Positions 25,470 through 37,572 of a DNA stretch of 64,000 nucleotides are shown here, piece after piece. A program made the position numbers and the translations under genes. Origin of the DNA: Sipunculus nudus (Eukaryota > Annelida > Sipuncula > Golfingiida > Sipunculidae). Where the stretch lies: the NCBI GenBank assembly GCA_026874595.1, contig CM049318.1, positions 41,518,456-41,582,455 of the forward strand. Reading direction: 5' to 3'. Numbering within the stretch: position 1 is the stretch's first letter; each line of letters begins with the position of its first letter. Below the pieces are notes generated by a model. That model worked only from the letters and a program-made list of their open reading frames with translations. It made no database searches and had not been told where the DNA came from.

Positions 25470-25790
25470 GATTATTTTACGGGGTGACATAAAAAGCGAC
25501 CGAATTGTCTCGCATGTGAAGCTTGCTTTTCTAGCGAAGCGGTTGAAACGCCGGACAAGTGCGCCACCGACATGGGTTCGAATCCCGAATCGGCCCAATA
25601 TTTTCCCCTTAACAATTTGTCTTCGTAACAATTACCCTGAACAAATTCCCCAGTAAGTGTCCATTCATATGACCGACCTCCGTTACGTAACTTCTGTCCG
25701 ACAGGTCATCCCTGTACCACCCACATACACTACATACATCATGATTAACCAAAAAGGAAGTCGCTGATGATAAAGAGTAAATACTTAACA
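25470..25790 (+). mobile_element. tRNA-derived SINE fragment
   Basis: An RNA polymerase III type 2 promoter is visible: A-box-like 'tagcgaagcgg' at 25532-25542 and a perfect B box, GGTTCGAATCC, at 25575-25585, 32 bases apart edge to edge as in a tRNA. The flanks cannot pair into a seven-base acceptor stem, so this is not a functional tRNA gene. The segment downstream ('ccccttaacaattt...cgtaacaattacc') is probably the SINE body. A related B-box remnant occurs at 39497-39507. End points are approximate. Confidence 0.6.
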
Positions 25791-26052
25791 TTTTCTTGTT
25801 TAACAGAAAATTAAGTCGGTGCATCCATGGATTCGCTCCTTTAGGTGTACAAAATTATATTTATGATATTGAAAAGTAGCAAAAGAATAGTTTAACTAAA
25901 TTTAAGAAGAAAAAATCATGCGGACGCGGATGATATTATGCAATCTCATGGCAGGGTCGATACTTCGGTGATAATTCCCTTAAATGTTTATATTTTCAAC
26001 TATTTAAATAATTAATAAGGAAATGAGGGCTACAAACACCTTTTATATGACA

Positions 26053-27258
26053 TAACAAATGGCCCATGGGCCATGACGCTCAGTTGAATTCAAAGAACCT
26101 TAATAAATGGGTAAAATGACTCCGAGAGTGCCCAAAATCATGCATTTTGGCAATAGACCCTAGATACAGGTGACCTTATCTACATCCAGCTCCTACCATT
26201 TGTACCCATCTGACTAACAGAGTGATAAAATCATTTTTTTTCTCACACAGCTTGCAGATTATAGGTCACAGTGACATTATTTCAGGTGTAAAAGAAATTT
26301 TCACAGGAACCTCCATAGATCTTAATCAAATGAGAAGTTTCTTGGTCCAACTGTAACCAATCATGAAATCTGTCCTGTACTGTGCTCAAATAATGTCCTT
26401 TCATATATCTTGCAGAAAATAGGTCACTTTGACCCAATTTAAGGTTTCCAAAGAGATTTGCCTAGGACCTCCCTAGATGTACACAGTTATCAAATTCTAG
26501 CTCTTACGGTTACAGTTTGTGGCCTATAAACAGCCAGACTGCTTTATTAGAAGGTCTTTATAACAGAGAACAAATGTGTAAACATTCGAAAAAAAAAAAC
26601 AGATGGCGCCACCAGTCTGAACGAACCGATGAAACACTCCATGATCAATATGCATGCAAAGAATCATGGTGATGAATGCATTACTTATTCAGATACTGGA
26701 GCTTTTGTATCAATATTTTTATTATTCTTAGGGGTACTTATGAGCCCCAATGCTCAAAGGATTTGAGAAGCAGAGACCTAATTTCAGGTTTCCAAGAAGA
26801 TTTGTAAAGTATTTCCCTTGATGTCAAGTAAAAGATTCTAGGTCTAACGGTTACGATTTGAGTACTGTTGACGGACGGCCCCTTCATTTGAAGGTCTCCC
26901 AAATAGAGAACAATGCGTAAAATGAAAAATAAATACAGGTGGTGCCAGTCTGCAGGAACTGATGAAACATGCATGCGATCAATGCATATGTTATTCAGAT
27001 ACTTGAGGTTTTGTGTCAAATTTGTAATTACTTGGGGGGGGGGGGTATTTTCGAACCCCTTAGCTCGGAGAATGTAGTTCGCAGTGACCTTATTACAGGT
27101 TTCCTAGGAGATCTTTTGTGGACCTGTATTAGAAGTTTCTAGGTCCAGCGGTTACGATTTGGCCTTGTTAACGGACGATCAGACGGCCGGACGGACAGAC
27201 GAAGGTCGAAGAGTGACCGCTATAGCTCAGATGGCTTTCAGTCAGCTGAGCTAATAAA
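26053..27258 (+). repeat. Dispersed repeat family A, copy 2 (near full length)
   Basis: The 5' end is marked by 'ggcccatgggccatgacg' and 'gctcagttgaattc', matching the start of copy 3. The 3' end carries a GGAC/GGCC tract and the 'agctcag...cagctgagcta' palindrome. Internally a module of about 340 bp is tandemly repeated: 'gaaggtct...agagaac' at 26550 and 26891; 'ggtttcc.a' near 26445, 26783 and 27098; and 'cagatggcgcca' or 'caggtggtgcca' near 26602 and 26937. Non-coding; not assigned to a transposon class. Confidence 0.75.
27034..27045 (+). repeat. Poly-G run inside family A copy 2
   Basis: Twelve consecutive G on the plus strand. Confidence 0.95.
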
Positions 27259-29299
27259 ATGAGAACCAGCTTTTATATTTGACAACTTTCAGGATCCTTC
27301 ATGCTATAAACAAACAAACAATCAACGTCTGTCACATGTCACGTGATTATGATGACACCTTAACTTCAGTCATCACGCCGTGGATATAGACATATCAATT
27401 TCTCATATTTTGAATAAACTGCAGTTTCTTTAAAAATTTCTAAGGTCTGTGTGTGTGTTTTTTTTATTTTCCTGTGCTATGCCTCGTTTTTTTTTAATAC
27501 AGCTTATTTTTTAAAATTTAACTGCTTATTAATAAATTATTATATATTTCAATCGGCATTGCAGAGGAATGAATAAATGCTATCATAAGGACAAGCTTTG
27601 AATTAAAGCTTTGATAAAACAAGATTGAATTAGAGCTAATATGAGGAAGACACCGTACACCTGATATATTACCAGTTATTACGTTAAGACCTGGTAACGC
27701 ATGTGGTTGTTTAGGTAAACACAACATATTCCATTGATTAATAATAAATATTTGGACTTTATATTAAATGTGAATAATTTTCTTCCCTGTGATTCTACTG
27801 ACCTAGAACAGAAATAAGTAAAATTAAAAGTCTCAATGTACGATGATGATCATTATGTTACAGAACCAAATGTAAGCAATGTATTCGTTGCATTGCCTGG
27901 TAGTATCACTGTTTATTGAATGATAATGAAGGTAACGTTATAATTAATTGAACATGTTACGGTCAGTCATTTAAATATTATTATCCGTTTTATTACACGG
28001 GGATATTAATATGTCATTAAACGAAATAGGGTTTCAGAACTATTTTTTTTCCACTTTTCCTGCCGACGCTGTGCCGGGGATTGAACATATGACCTTCAGC
28101 AGCAAAGTTCAACTTGTAAACTGCCTGCCCCCACTTAAAGGAAACTTCACCCAGTCACTGTCTATTCATTATTACCAACTACTTAAGATGGTTTTACAAC
28201 AGTAAACAATACACTTCTATACCTGTATCTTGACCCTAAAAGAATCCCTTTACAGTCTTACTAACAGACGGCCAAGTCCAGACAACACCAGGCATTGTGA
28301 AAGGTTTATTTTGTTATAATATGATATCTCTGCGCGATCAGACGCTTTTATAGCAAATATACCCACTCCCTCACAGCTTTACGAGCTCAGCTCATTTCCT
28401 GAAACTGAAACAACCATACACCATCACAAACAAAGGTCCCTCAGAGGGAGTGCCTGGTTATCCAGGGGAAATGAAACTATCAACGACAGCTAATTCTGTC
28501 CCAGGAGGTGTAGAAAACAGGACAGGGTTCAGGTTCACCAAAACGGACCCCCGCACTGCCGCCCCGCAACGAGCTCCTACATACAAGAGACTGGTCTATC
28601 TGGGTGATGCACTACATAAAACTGCATAGGCACATTAGACAAGGTACGACCGAACCCATGCGGTATAATACAAATTTCTAACAAGCACATGGGCTAATAT
28701 TCTAAATATGGTAACATTTTCATGAATCACTAATACAAATTTGTATTATAAGCTATTCATGCAACGTTTTCGTTATGCACACGGATAAGTTTTGATTCTG
28801 GAATTTAATTTTAGTATACATTGGAAATATTTAATTGGAGACATTTGAATGTCAATTTATTTTAATTTTAACTGTCCACAAAATTAAAACTGAACCTCAG
28901 ATGAAAATTGGCTTGATAACTGATTAAACGTTTTGATATTATGCTGATGTATTACTAGAAGCTGGTTCTCTCACATACGTAGCTATTATGTTTTACAATT
29001 TAATTTAAATCTAAAATGAAATATTTGCCTATAATATTGCCGAATACTTTTTATAAATACTACAAAAAATATATATTCACCTATTTTAACGCGGTTAATA
29101 AATGCAAACATCTTTAGAGATCATATTTTTGTATATGCCGCTAATAATTCATTACATTTTTTTATTATATTTCGTTTATAATTATGATTCGGGGCGTGAT
29201 TATTAAATGCGTTTAAAGCAGATTGATTTTCATTTATCAAAAATTGTTTAACTTATATTGCATGAGCCAAAATGCATCTAATACATAAAAGGAATCCGC
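27259..29299. other. Non-coding stretch with one tRNA-like relic
   Basis: No gene recognised. A degenerate tRNA-like piece lies at 28050-28110. The part at about 28290-28660 is less AT-rich than its surroundings but has no supported frame. Confidence 0.45.
28050..28110 (-). mobile_element. Degenerate tRNA-derived SINE relic
   Basis: On the minus strand a B-box-like 'atgttcaatcc' at 28078-28088 sits after 'tgctgctgaaggtcat', the arrangement of a variable loop and T arm. The A-box half is not recognisable. Confidence 0.35.
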
Positions 29300-29600
29300 T
29301 CCACCTTTATCCTCAATGTTCTCTGCAACCGCATTGCGTACGACACTGTGCCATACCTCATTTTAAAGGTTATTAGCCCCGCAGTGGCAAAATTGATATG
29401 GGAGTAAATAATTTTTAATGTAAATATAATTTTGAGTGAATTATCCGTTTTTACCGACTTGCACGGAGGTTGGACCGAGCACAGCCGAACTGCCTTCGGC
29501 AATGACCGGAATGCGTTACTCAGCAAGAGATTTGAGCATGTCTGGCCTTACATTTGACCCAGGCTCTCACCCACGTGCGTGGTCAGTAAAAGTGTGAAAA
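29300..29600 (+). repeat. Dispersed repeat family B, copy 1
   Basis: Shares with copy 2 a 5' block ('tgttctctg.aaccgc', 'cgacactgtgc', 'tacctc.ttttaa.ggtta'), a middle block ('cgcagtg', 'taaata.tttttaa', 'attttgagt') and a 3' block ('tggcct.acatttgaccca', 'gcgtggtcag'). Non-coding; the minus-strand open frame at 29278-29526 is a shadow. Confidence 0.8.
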
Positions 29601-30189
29601 ACACATGTTCTCGCTTTATGAAATGGAGGGTTTCAACCCATGAGGATTAATGACAATACCTTATTCAAGGTCCAAATTTCAGGAACAGGGATGGTGTAGG
29701 ATGGAGTGGTGGCGGGGGTTTCAAGTCTAAAAATTTGTCTGATACGATAAAAAAAAAAAGGTTGTGGCGGCTGAAATTTGGATACGGAGCCTCTGCATGG
29801 AGTCCGGTTGGGTCCGCTTCTGCTACTTACTAGGTATGCATATTTCTGTTTCTTTCTTCAGGATAAGTTTCCTTGCGGCGTACATTTAATTTATCTTTTA
29901 TGTGTTCCTCACATAAACCTAATCTTTAGACAGCAATAGAATCGAGTCAAATATCATCAAAAACCTGAATGCCCCCGCGTCTCATTCCGGTTCGCAATGT
30001 AAACATCATCACAGACCAGGTCTTCAAGATAAACATACCGGGATTTGAATTTCTTGCCACGAGTACAGCGCCACAAAATAAATGTAAAAAATATTTATAT
30101 ATATCTTATTGAGACAGTATATATCTCCCAACTCCGGTAAAAAGCCCGGCATACCGGGGCTCATCAGCTAGTGTACTTAGAATTTAAGG

Positions 30190-30555
30190 AACAATTGTTG
30201 TCCTTTATGTTCTCTGAAACCGCTTTGTGTATGACACTGTGCTGTACCTCTTTTTAATGGTTACTGTTCTCGCAGTGACCACCGCCGGTATGAGAATAAA
30301 TATTTTTTAACGTACACATCATTTTGAGTTAACTTTAAACTGATTATTCTAATCACTTATTTAAAGTGAGTATTAAATTGCGTTTAGGTTACCACCGGAA
30401 TGCCTACGTCCTCGCTTGGTGATCTATTATTCACAATCGCCAGCGCAGGATTCAAGACTGTTGTGCATATGAAAGACCCCTGCTGTCAGGGACGGATTTT
30501 AGCATATTTGGCCTGACATTTGACCCAGTCACTGACCAACTTGCGTGGTCAGACA
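30190..30555 (+). repeat. Dispersed repeat family B, copy 2
   Basis: Same order of blocks as copy 1, about 890 bp away at the 5' block and 964 bp away at the 3' block. The intervening part has therefore changed length by about 75 bp. The 3' block is also found inverted at 15995-16080, so the family is dispersed and not just a local duplication. Confidence 0.8.
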
Positions 30556-30680
30556 ATGTATATATGTATATATACTATTTAGTAACCATTTTTAATTTAA
30601 CACTAAACAAGTTGCCCAAAGTTGACACTTTTTATTTGAGCTATACAGGGGAACAAATAAAAATATAATGTTGCAGTTAT

Positions 30681-32645
30681 CAACAAGGGACCCATGGGTC
30701 ACGGCGCTCAGCTGAATTTCGTAAAATTTTGGGAAATGCAAAATATAATCATTTATATTCTTTCTATATATATTCACATTTGAAAAGCTAGGAGATATGG
30801 CCCTGGTATCTGGTGATAATCAAATACTAAATATATGTTTGCCCAACTAATACTGTGCACTTTTATGGACTATATCAAAGATACAGAAACCTCTTATGAT
30901 CAGATATTTGTAGAAGTATCAGTATATCAACTATGTGACAGTTATCTATGTGTTAAATACCAACTCCACTTGCAATTAATAAAACCCTGTCAGTTTAAGA
31001 ATAAAGAAGAAATCGGATATTAGCTGAAGTATAACAATACCTGTTTAATTTATTAACTCGAATAAAATGCCGTAAAAATTTAAAGCTTCCACTTTCAAAT
31101 GAGCAAAAACTTAAGTAAAAACTGTGTAAGACATGAAAATTTTTCCCAGAAATCAGTTAATAATGCAATGAGGATAAAAACGATGATGGGCCTAAGGGTT
31201 ACAACACCTCTGCATATACATGGTACGAAATTTAATTAACGTACAGAGACAAAAATTTATCCATAATAATTAAATATTCAAAATAAAGAGAGAGAGGGAC
31301 AAACAAAGCTGATGATTTTATTTCCCATTCTCCTGAGGCAGGAAATTAATGAAAAATGTTTGCATTTGATCCTCAATTTTTACATAAAATTTGTTTCATT
31401 TTTATCAATTTTATACATTTGCAATATAACTTAAATATCTGTATACATCAGTTGATTCATAATTCTGAATTTCATTATCTTTTATCCCTGATTTTGTCAG
31501 AAAACATCCTATTATGCATACAGATGTATTTATTTTTTTATCATAAAAATATGTTTTTTTTAATTATAAATTTGCAAAACATTAAATATCTTAAAATGTA
31601 ACTTGATTCAGGATTCAAAATCTTTATTTATTCATAATTTGGCTCATATGTTATCAAATAATGCATACTGATGGGTTTATAATATTTTCATTAGCTAGAA
31701 TTATTTAATAGGAAATTTATTTCTTTAAAAATCTACATTGCCACAACAGGGCATCTTCTGGATTATTCCTTGAATTACTATTTCTAGAAAAGTTTTGTTC
31801 ATTCGAGTGGAAACAGCTTTACAAGTAAGCAAATACAGTTCGGGGGGGGGGGGGGGGCATGAGAATAACTGTACACCTGTGACAGCAAGGTGCTTGGCCC
31901 CCAGTAATGCATTACAACTCAGGTAGAAAGAAGCAGAGCTGTATTAAATTACCTACAATGACCAGAAGGGGGCTGCCTGGAGCTTGACAATGCAGGTCAA
32001 TATAATAAAGCCTCTGATAAAACCTTCAATTACAAGCCGCATTTGTTAGGTTTAATTTTCAAATTTCAGATTTTAACAGATTAAATCCTCATGCCTACAT
32101 GCTGTGAAAATTAGTCAAAGAGTACTTATGGGGTGAAATTTCCCATGGTCCAAATTCAAGGTACCGATTGTAAATTTTTGCTGATGACTTCTAAAAAATT
32201 AAAACATTTTGATATAATTTCGGTAATATAATTGAATAAAGGTGTATTCTTGGAAAAAAGTTTCTAGCTTCAACAATAAATATGTTCCGGCCCATAATTT
32301 CTAAAAATGAATACTGACCTAATTTCTGTCATAAACATATATAGGAAACATATAGGGAAATATTTATGTTAAAATGAACAAAAACAGATGAGTGGTTTTG
32401 ATATTAAGCAGTCCTGAAGTGTAACACTAGGTTTTGAATGGAAAACGGATGTCTTCCCCTAATTTCTCGATTGAATGAAGTCGCAGTGACTTAGTTTCGA
32501 TTTGGTAGGAGATCCTTGGGACATCAAACAGTAGGTTCCATTTCGGATTTTTCAAAACGTGCCCTGTTAACGGACGCCCGGCCGGACGACCAGACGGACC
32601 ATCGCTACAGCTCAGATGACTATTGGTCAGCTCAGCTAAAAAAAA
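30681..32645 (+). repeat. Dispersed repeat family A, copy 3 (about 2 kb)
   Basis: Begins with 'gacccatgggtcacggcg' and 'ctcagctgaatt', matching the start of copy 2. It ends with 'gaagtcgcagtgactt', 'ttaacggacgcccggccgga' and the 'agctcaga...cagctcagcta' palindrome, matching the ends of copies 1 and 2. The interior is longer than in copy 2 and very AT-rich, and includes a 16-base G run at 31842-31857. Whether the whole interior belongs to one element is inferred from the matching ends. Confidence 0.6.
31842..31857 (+). repeat. Poly-G run
   Basis: Sixteen consecutive G, the longest homopolymer of G or C in the window. Confidence 0.95.
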
Positions 32646-33023
32646 CATTTATTCTAATACAAATAATACTTCATAGGAACAGATCTAACAATAAGTGTGG
32701 AGTTTACTTGCAGCTATTTACGGCTAGTGGCCTAATACTATACATTATAAATTCGGTACTAATACTTTTTGTGGAATATGCATTTTGCAAAATATAAGAA
32801 CTTCTTTTGCAGATATATTTTATTTTCTGTTATTAAACCACGGCTATATGAACAATGATTATTTGGATAAAAAGCGATGAAAAACTTATGTTGATTACTA
32901 AAGAATAATGGTCTACATACTGATATACAGATATAGCATATATAGGTTTATTGTATATAAGTCAATCTTCAGGCGAAATGCAGAAATACTAATTCTGGAA
33001 TTAAATCTGGATAATAAATATCT

Positions 33024-33059
33024 TATATATATATATATATAGATATATATATATATATA
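33024..33059. repeat. (TA)n microsatellite
   Basis: About 36 bases of TA with one interruption. Confidence 0.97.
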
Positions 33060-34988
33060 CCTAATCTGTTAGCTCGTAAAATGACACTGTAGAGCAGTGA
33101 GCCGATTATTTGATCCACTGTTGTTTTCCCGGCATTGACTACGTGACACTGGAAGTCGTAGTGGCCTAGCAAACCGTTACGCGGACTTAAAGGAGTGGAA
33201 ATTGACAACACGTTCCAGATTTGTGCGTTTCTTATGGACCATAACTCTCATAATAATGGTTAACTGAGTCTTATCCGCACTTCATATAACCCCGCATTCA
33301 TACAGTTTTCAGCTTAATAACTGCCCAGACAGTACTCAAGTTATTATTAATACCAGATACGAGTGGTACAACGTGACTGTAGTAATCTAGTATACACCCA
33401 AGACTGCGTGATACCGTTTAGGTACAATAAATAAGCACAGTTGTCGGTTGTTAATGACCTGTATGTTATGTAATCGAGTGGAAAATTATATCGTGGGGAC
33501 AGCTTTCTTAGTTTAGAACGCTGGCATTCCGCTTGTACCACCGGCACTTCAATGGAGTGTTTACTGTATGTTATTGGTTAGGGAGTAATATATTGTCAAA
33601 TGTTTAAGCTTTTATTTACGAAGGTCAATAAGTTCGTCTATATGTACTCCAATCGGCTAACAAGAATGCAGTGAATGTATAAAAAAGAAAAATAATCAAG
33701 TATCACTGCATCGTGGGGTGGCTTGTACTGAACACTCAGAAACCCTTTATTTCGTCTCTTTAATAAGCTCACGTCAGTAAATTTTGTCTTGTTGAAATGA
33801 TCTAGAATCTTCTGTGAGTATATGTATCATAATATGAGTATGTTTTTATGGCGTTATTATCATTATCATCATTGATAATTATGTCATCAGCAACTCATCT
33901 ATAACCTAGAATGTTTTGGATTCTGCCTGGTTGTGACGTCACATCTTCCGTTTGTTTCTTATCTCCCCAATTGGTCCGTTGTTTTTATTCCGATACAAGA
34001 TGGCTTCACGTCAGGGTGATGCTTGAATAAATCAGCAATTTGTCTATGGATCTTCCGTCCTGTTTGCTCCATCTTGATCTGTTGAGAGGCGTATTGCTTT
34101 CCATCCGAAAGATATTACGTCATAAAATACTGAAACAGCCGAGTAAAGAAAAAAAATAGGAATGTTACCTAAACAACTTGCATAAGTTTTAATATAAATT
34201 AAAATTATTTCGTTATAGATAAGTAAAATTTGGTCAAACTCTTAATAATTATATTTATGGTATATAATGTATAATATAATTATACTCCAACAATATATTT
34301 GTTGGTGTGCACATGCGAACTGGATCATATGGAGGTCAGGATATGTCCAGGAAGGCCTCTGGTCCAAACAAATTCTTGATGCCTGACGACCAAAGACAGA
34401 AACCGCTTCTACTCAATTTTGAGGTGTATGTTTTTCACCCATGTAAGCCCCCGTTTCGGTATGTATAATTCCTAGCCGCCTGCAGCGACGAAACGTCTTG
34501 GACCGTGACCGGAAGACTGTTTCGTCGCCTCCCCCTATATAGAGATAAGTGGTATTTGACCACGATACGATCGTATTTTCCGTAAAAGGCAGTTTTATTT
34601 TCAATTTAACGGAAGGGGTGACATTAAAACTTCTTCAACATGGCAAAAGTATCTTATTTTCAATACAACTACAACATAGTGGCAACTGTAAGTACATTTT
34701 CCTTCAGTTATTGTGAATTTTGGTCTAAGAAGACACGGGTCGTACTGCCCATAACCGCCATGACAGAAGCAGTTAGAATGTATATGTAGCGGCGACAATG
34801 TTTTGTGTACTTGTCCCGTTTTATAAAAGTTATAGACTTAATTAAGCAGGGAATTTATTAAATTAGCTTATCATGACAAAATTTTGTATGAAAAAAATTA
34901 GATACTCGAGTTACTGAGGAGTTTTCTCCCATTTACAGACACAGATCATACAGAGGTTAGAATCCCACCCAAGTGCATACATGGGGTG

Positions 34989-35035
34989 GTGACTATAAAA
35001 TGTACTCTCAGATATATCTAACATTTTATAGTCAC
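34989..35035. other. Perfect 15-bp hairpin
   Basis: The arms gtgactataaaatgt and acattttatagtcac are exact reverse complements separated by 17 bases. It is a compact isolated palindrome of unknown role; the AT-rich stem argues against a microRNA. Confidence 0.75.
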
Positions 35036-36457
35036 CCTTGGTGGCTAGTATAATTCCGTGTCCCATCCGCATCAAACGTCCATTAAGAACATAATTTAAG
35101 ACAAAACTTAAGTGCTAAGGTAACTCGAAGGAGTTGTTCAGTGTGGTGAACACCTTGCTGGTTTAGGATAATACTGTACCTCTTCCAAGTTACTGACCTA
35201 GTTGAAACTTTCAGTTCCTTTTTTTGTCTCCAAGATACAGGTTATCAGGTAGTCCATTAGAGCAGACTACTCCTACTTTTGGCCTACATTTTCGAGCACT
35301 CGCGTACTTACACCCAAGACGAATCTGGCTCCTGTCACGTTGACGAAGCAGGGCGTATTATCTCTGCATCTACCCTCAAGCAGTGCGACCTTGACCCCCT
35401 ACCGACCAGATTGCTATAGGCATGTTCCAAGGAATCACCCCTGTTATTACACACATAGATTGTAGTGGTCACGAGTTGACATTCCTTATAAAATGTTACA
35501 TCCATACAACGTCGTGGACGAGTGAACCAGTAATGTATCTGCAGCCGCCTGCTCAAACTAGAAGCGGAATGACCGAAAACATGTCTTATCTGGTGTACGT
35601 AATACACAAAAAGGTCAAATATGGCTTTATTAAATATCTTAAAAAACACTTCCTGAGTGTGTACTTCGAAATTCCCTTGAATCCTCTATCATGTACATAT
35701 AAACAGAGGAACCGTGCACTATAAGTGACAAGATAATACGCTAGACATGTCTGGTTTTCTAGGTAATTATCATAAATACTGCGTTATATGAATATGTTAT
35801 TTAGCAACCAAAATGACATATAACATTTGGTCTTTCCATCGCAGTAAATTATCTGGTCTGAACAGTTCAGAATTTTTGGGTTTTTCCTTTCATTATACGC
35901 GACCCTGTAAGGGCCACGCTGCAGATACTTTCCCTTATGTAGCGTGTATGACTGAGTCGGGGCCTGTCTCAGTCATGTAACAGGACAAACACATAGGGTA
36001 CTTATTACTTTCCACTGGTGTATTTCTACAGAACTACAAAACCGCTTTCGTCACCCCGCTTCTTAGGAAAAACTTCAGACCAGTCTCTAACTTTGCGTGA
36101 TGGAGAAAGTTGTATGTTCACGACTCATTTAACATCTTGTATAAACAATAACTTCGTCAATCAATAGCCACGTCAATCAATTTATAGGGTTTGACAGTCC
36201 ACAGAGTCTACTACATTGAGAGTACAAAATGATGTCCAATATGCTCTTGGAGAGAATAATTGTCACTTCGGTCTATGGGAGTTCCTGGCAATCATATCTT
36301 TGTAAAGGTGCGCAGTCTGTCCAGATTGAAGGGATTACGTCTAGGTTACAAATATTGAACTGTGGTGTGCCCCAGTGCTCCGTCTTAGGACCTGTCATCT
36401 TTAACTCTTTACACTGCTTCCTTAGGTTCTTAACTGCACGAGCGTGGTTTTCATATG

Positions 36458-36469
36458 TATGCTGATGAT
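36458..36469 (+). other. Reverse-transcriptase YADD catalytic box of the CR1/L2-type LINE
   Basis: tat-gct-gat-gat, preceded by his-met, encodes the intact catalytic dyad. The upstream GVPQ.SVLGP block is in a different frame. Confidence 0.9.
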
Positions 36470-37530
36470 TCTACTTTGTATTTCATTTTCAGGCTGAGCA
36501 CCCCAGCAAAAACAATACATATATGGAGGGTACTGCTGGTTATGTAGGTAAGTTGATGGCCAACAACTGGTTGAGAATGGACGATGACAAAACAGAGGTG
36601 ATGCTGATTACACCTAAACATTTGGTCACAAAGATTAAATGTCAAAATCTTCTAATCGGCGAACATAAAGTTCCACCATCTCAGAGGATTCGAAGCCTTA
36701 GTGTTTATTTTGATTCTCATTCCACCATGGAGCAGCATGTGAAAACCATATGCCATGTGGCCTCCACGTCTAAACAACATCTATAAAATAAAAGCTTATT
36801 TGGATCAACGTTCTCATGAGCGCCTGATCCATTTGTCACTACCAAGTTAGATTATGGAAATGCTTTACTCCTTGGAGAAAGTTTTCATTAATTCAGAGGC
36901 TTCAGAGAGATCAGAACAGCGCACCCCGTATACTAAGTGGGTGTGACAAGTATGATCACATTACACCTGTATTGCGAGAGCTACATTGGCTCCCTGTGAG
37001 TCAGCGCATTAAATTTAAGGTGACCATTTCAAGACCATACATTGCACAGCTCTTACTAATAACAAGATCTAATTCATTCGTACACACCAGGTGGATGCCT
37101 CAGATCGGCCGATCAGGACTTACTTTTTGTACCACGTTCAAAGTCTTCAATGGTTGCATAAAGAGCATTTTGTGTGACAGGTCCCACTTTGCGGAATTCA
37201 TTACCTTTTGAATTAAGAAAAGCTAAAAACCTAGCCACTTTAAAAAAATGCCCAAGACATACTTATTTGTTCAATGTATTGATGGCCTGTGATTTTACAG
37301 ATTGTGCACATTTTTATTTCAATACCGTGCTTTTAACTACTTTTTACGGGTTTAATGTTTTAATGTCATAACTAAATACCTGTATATTATTGGATTATGT
37401 GCATTTCTTATCCAGCCTACGTAACATCTTAATATAAGTCTTTATTTAAATGGATATTTTTTACGCAATTTTTACGCTTTTAATAGCACTTTAGAGCACA
37501 AAACAGTGGATTTAACGCTTTACAAAACAA

Positions 37531-37533
37531 ATG

Positions 37534-37571
<38 letters not shown>
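37531..37571 (+). repeat. (ATT)n tail of the LINE
   Basis: About thirteen ATT units follow 'gctttacaaaacaaatg'. A short microsatellite 3' tail after a conserved 'gctttacaa' stem is characteristic of CR1/L2-type elements and marks the 3' end of this insertion. Confidence 0.85.

Positions 37572-37572
<1 letters not shown>

Larger units (their letters stand above)
32646..35979. other. Non-coding stretch, nothing recognised
   Basis: Contains a (TA)n tract at 33024-33059 and a hairpin at 34989-35035. Open frames on opposite strands at 35335-35724 overlap and neither has splice support. Confidence 0.45.
36030..37571 (+). pseudogene. Broken CR1/L2-type LINE, 3' half
   Basis: A degenerate non-LTR retrotransposon polymerase in several frames. 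In order: 'KTAFVTPLL' and 'KNFRPVSN' (about 36040-36095), 'QSVQIEGI' and 'GVPQCSVLGPVIF' (within 36229-36410), the YADD box (36458-36469), 'NNWLRMDDDKTEVMLI' and 'GVYFDSH'-like blocks (36523-36786), 'LHWLPVSQRIKFKV' (about 36980-37022), and 'SLPFELRKAKNLATLKKC' then 'TYLF' (about 37200-37270). These are hallmarks of the CR1/L2 group. The usual GVPQGSVLGP motif has cysteine for glycine. Frameshifts occur near 36420, 36790 and 37200. The 5' part and endonuclease domain are missing, as in most 5'-truncated insertions. The element ends in an (ATT)n tail. Confidence 0.88.

Noticed and set aside
25528-25600. Functional tRNA gene
   Set aside because: A and B boxes are present but the flanks do not form an acceptor stem and the D and anticodon arms are not intact; a SINE head fits better.
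35335-35724. Two overlapping frames of 100-104 codons on opposite strands
   Set aside because: Neither has a recognisable domain or splice context. Mutual shadowing in a locally GC-richer patch explains both.
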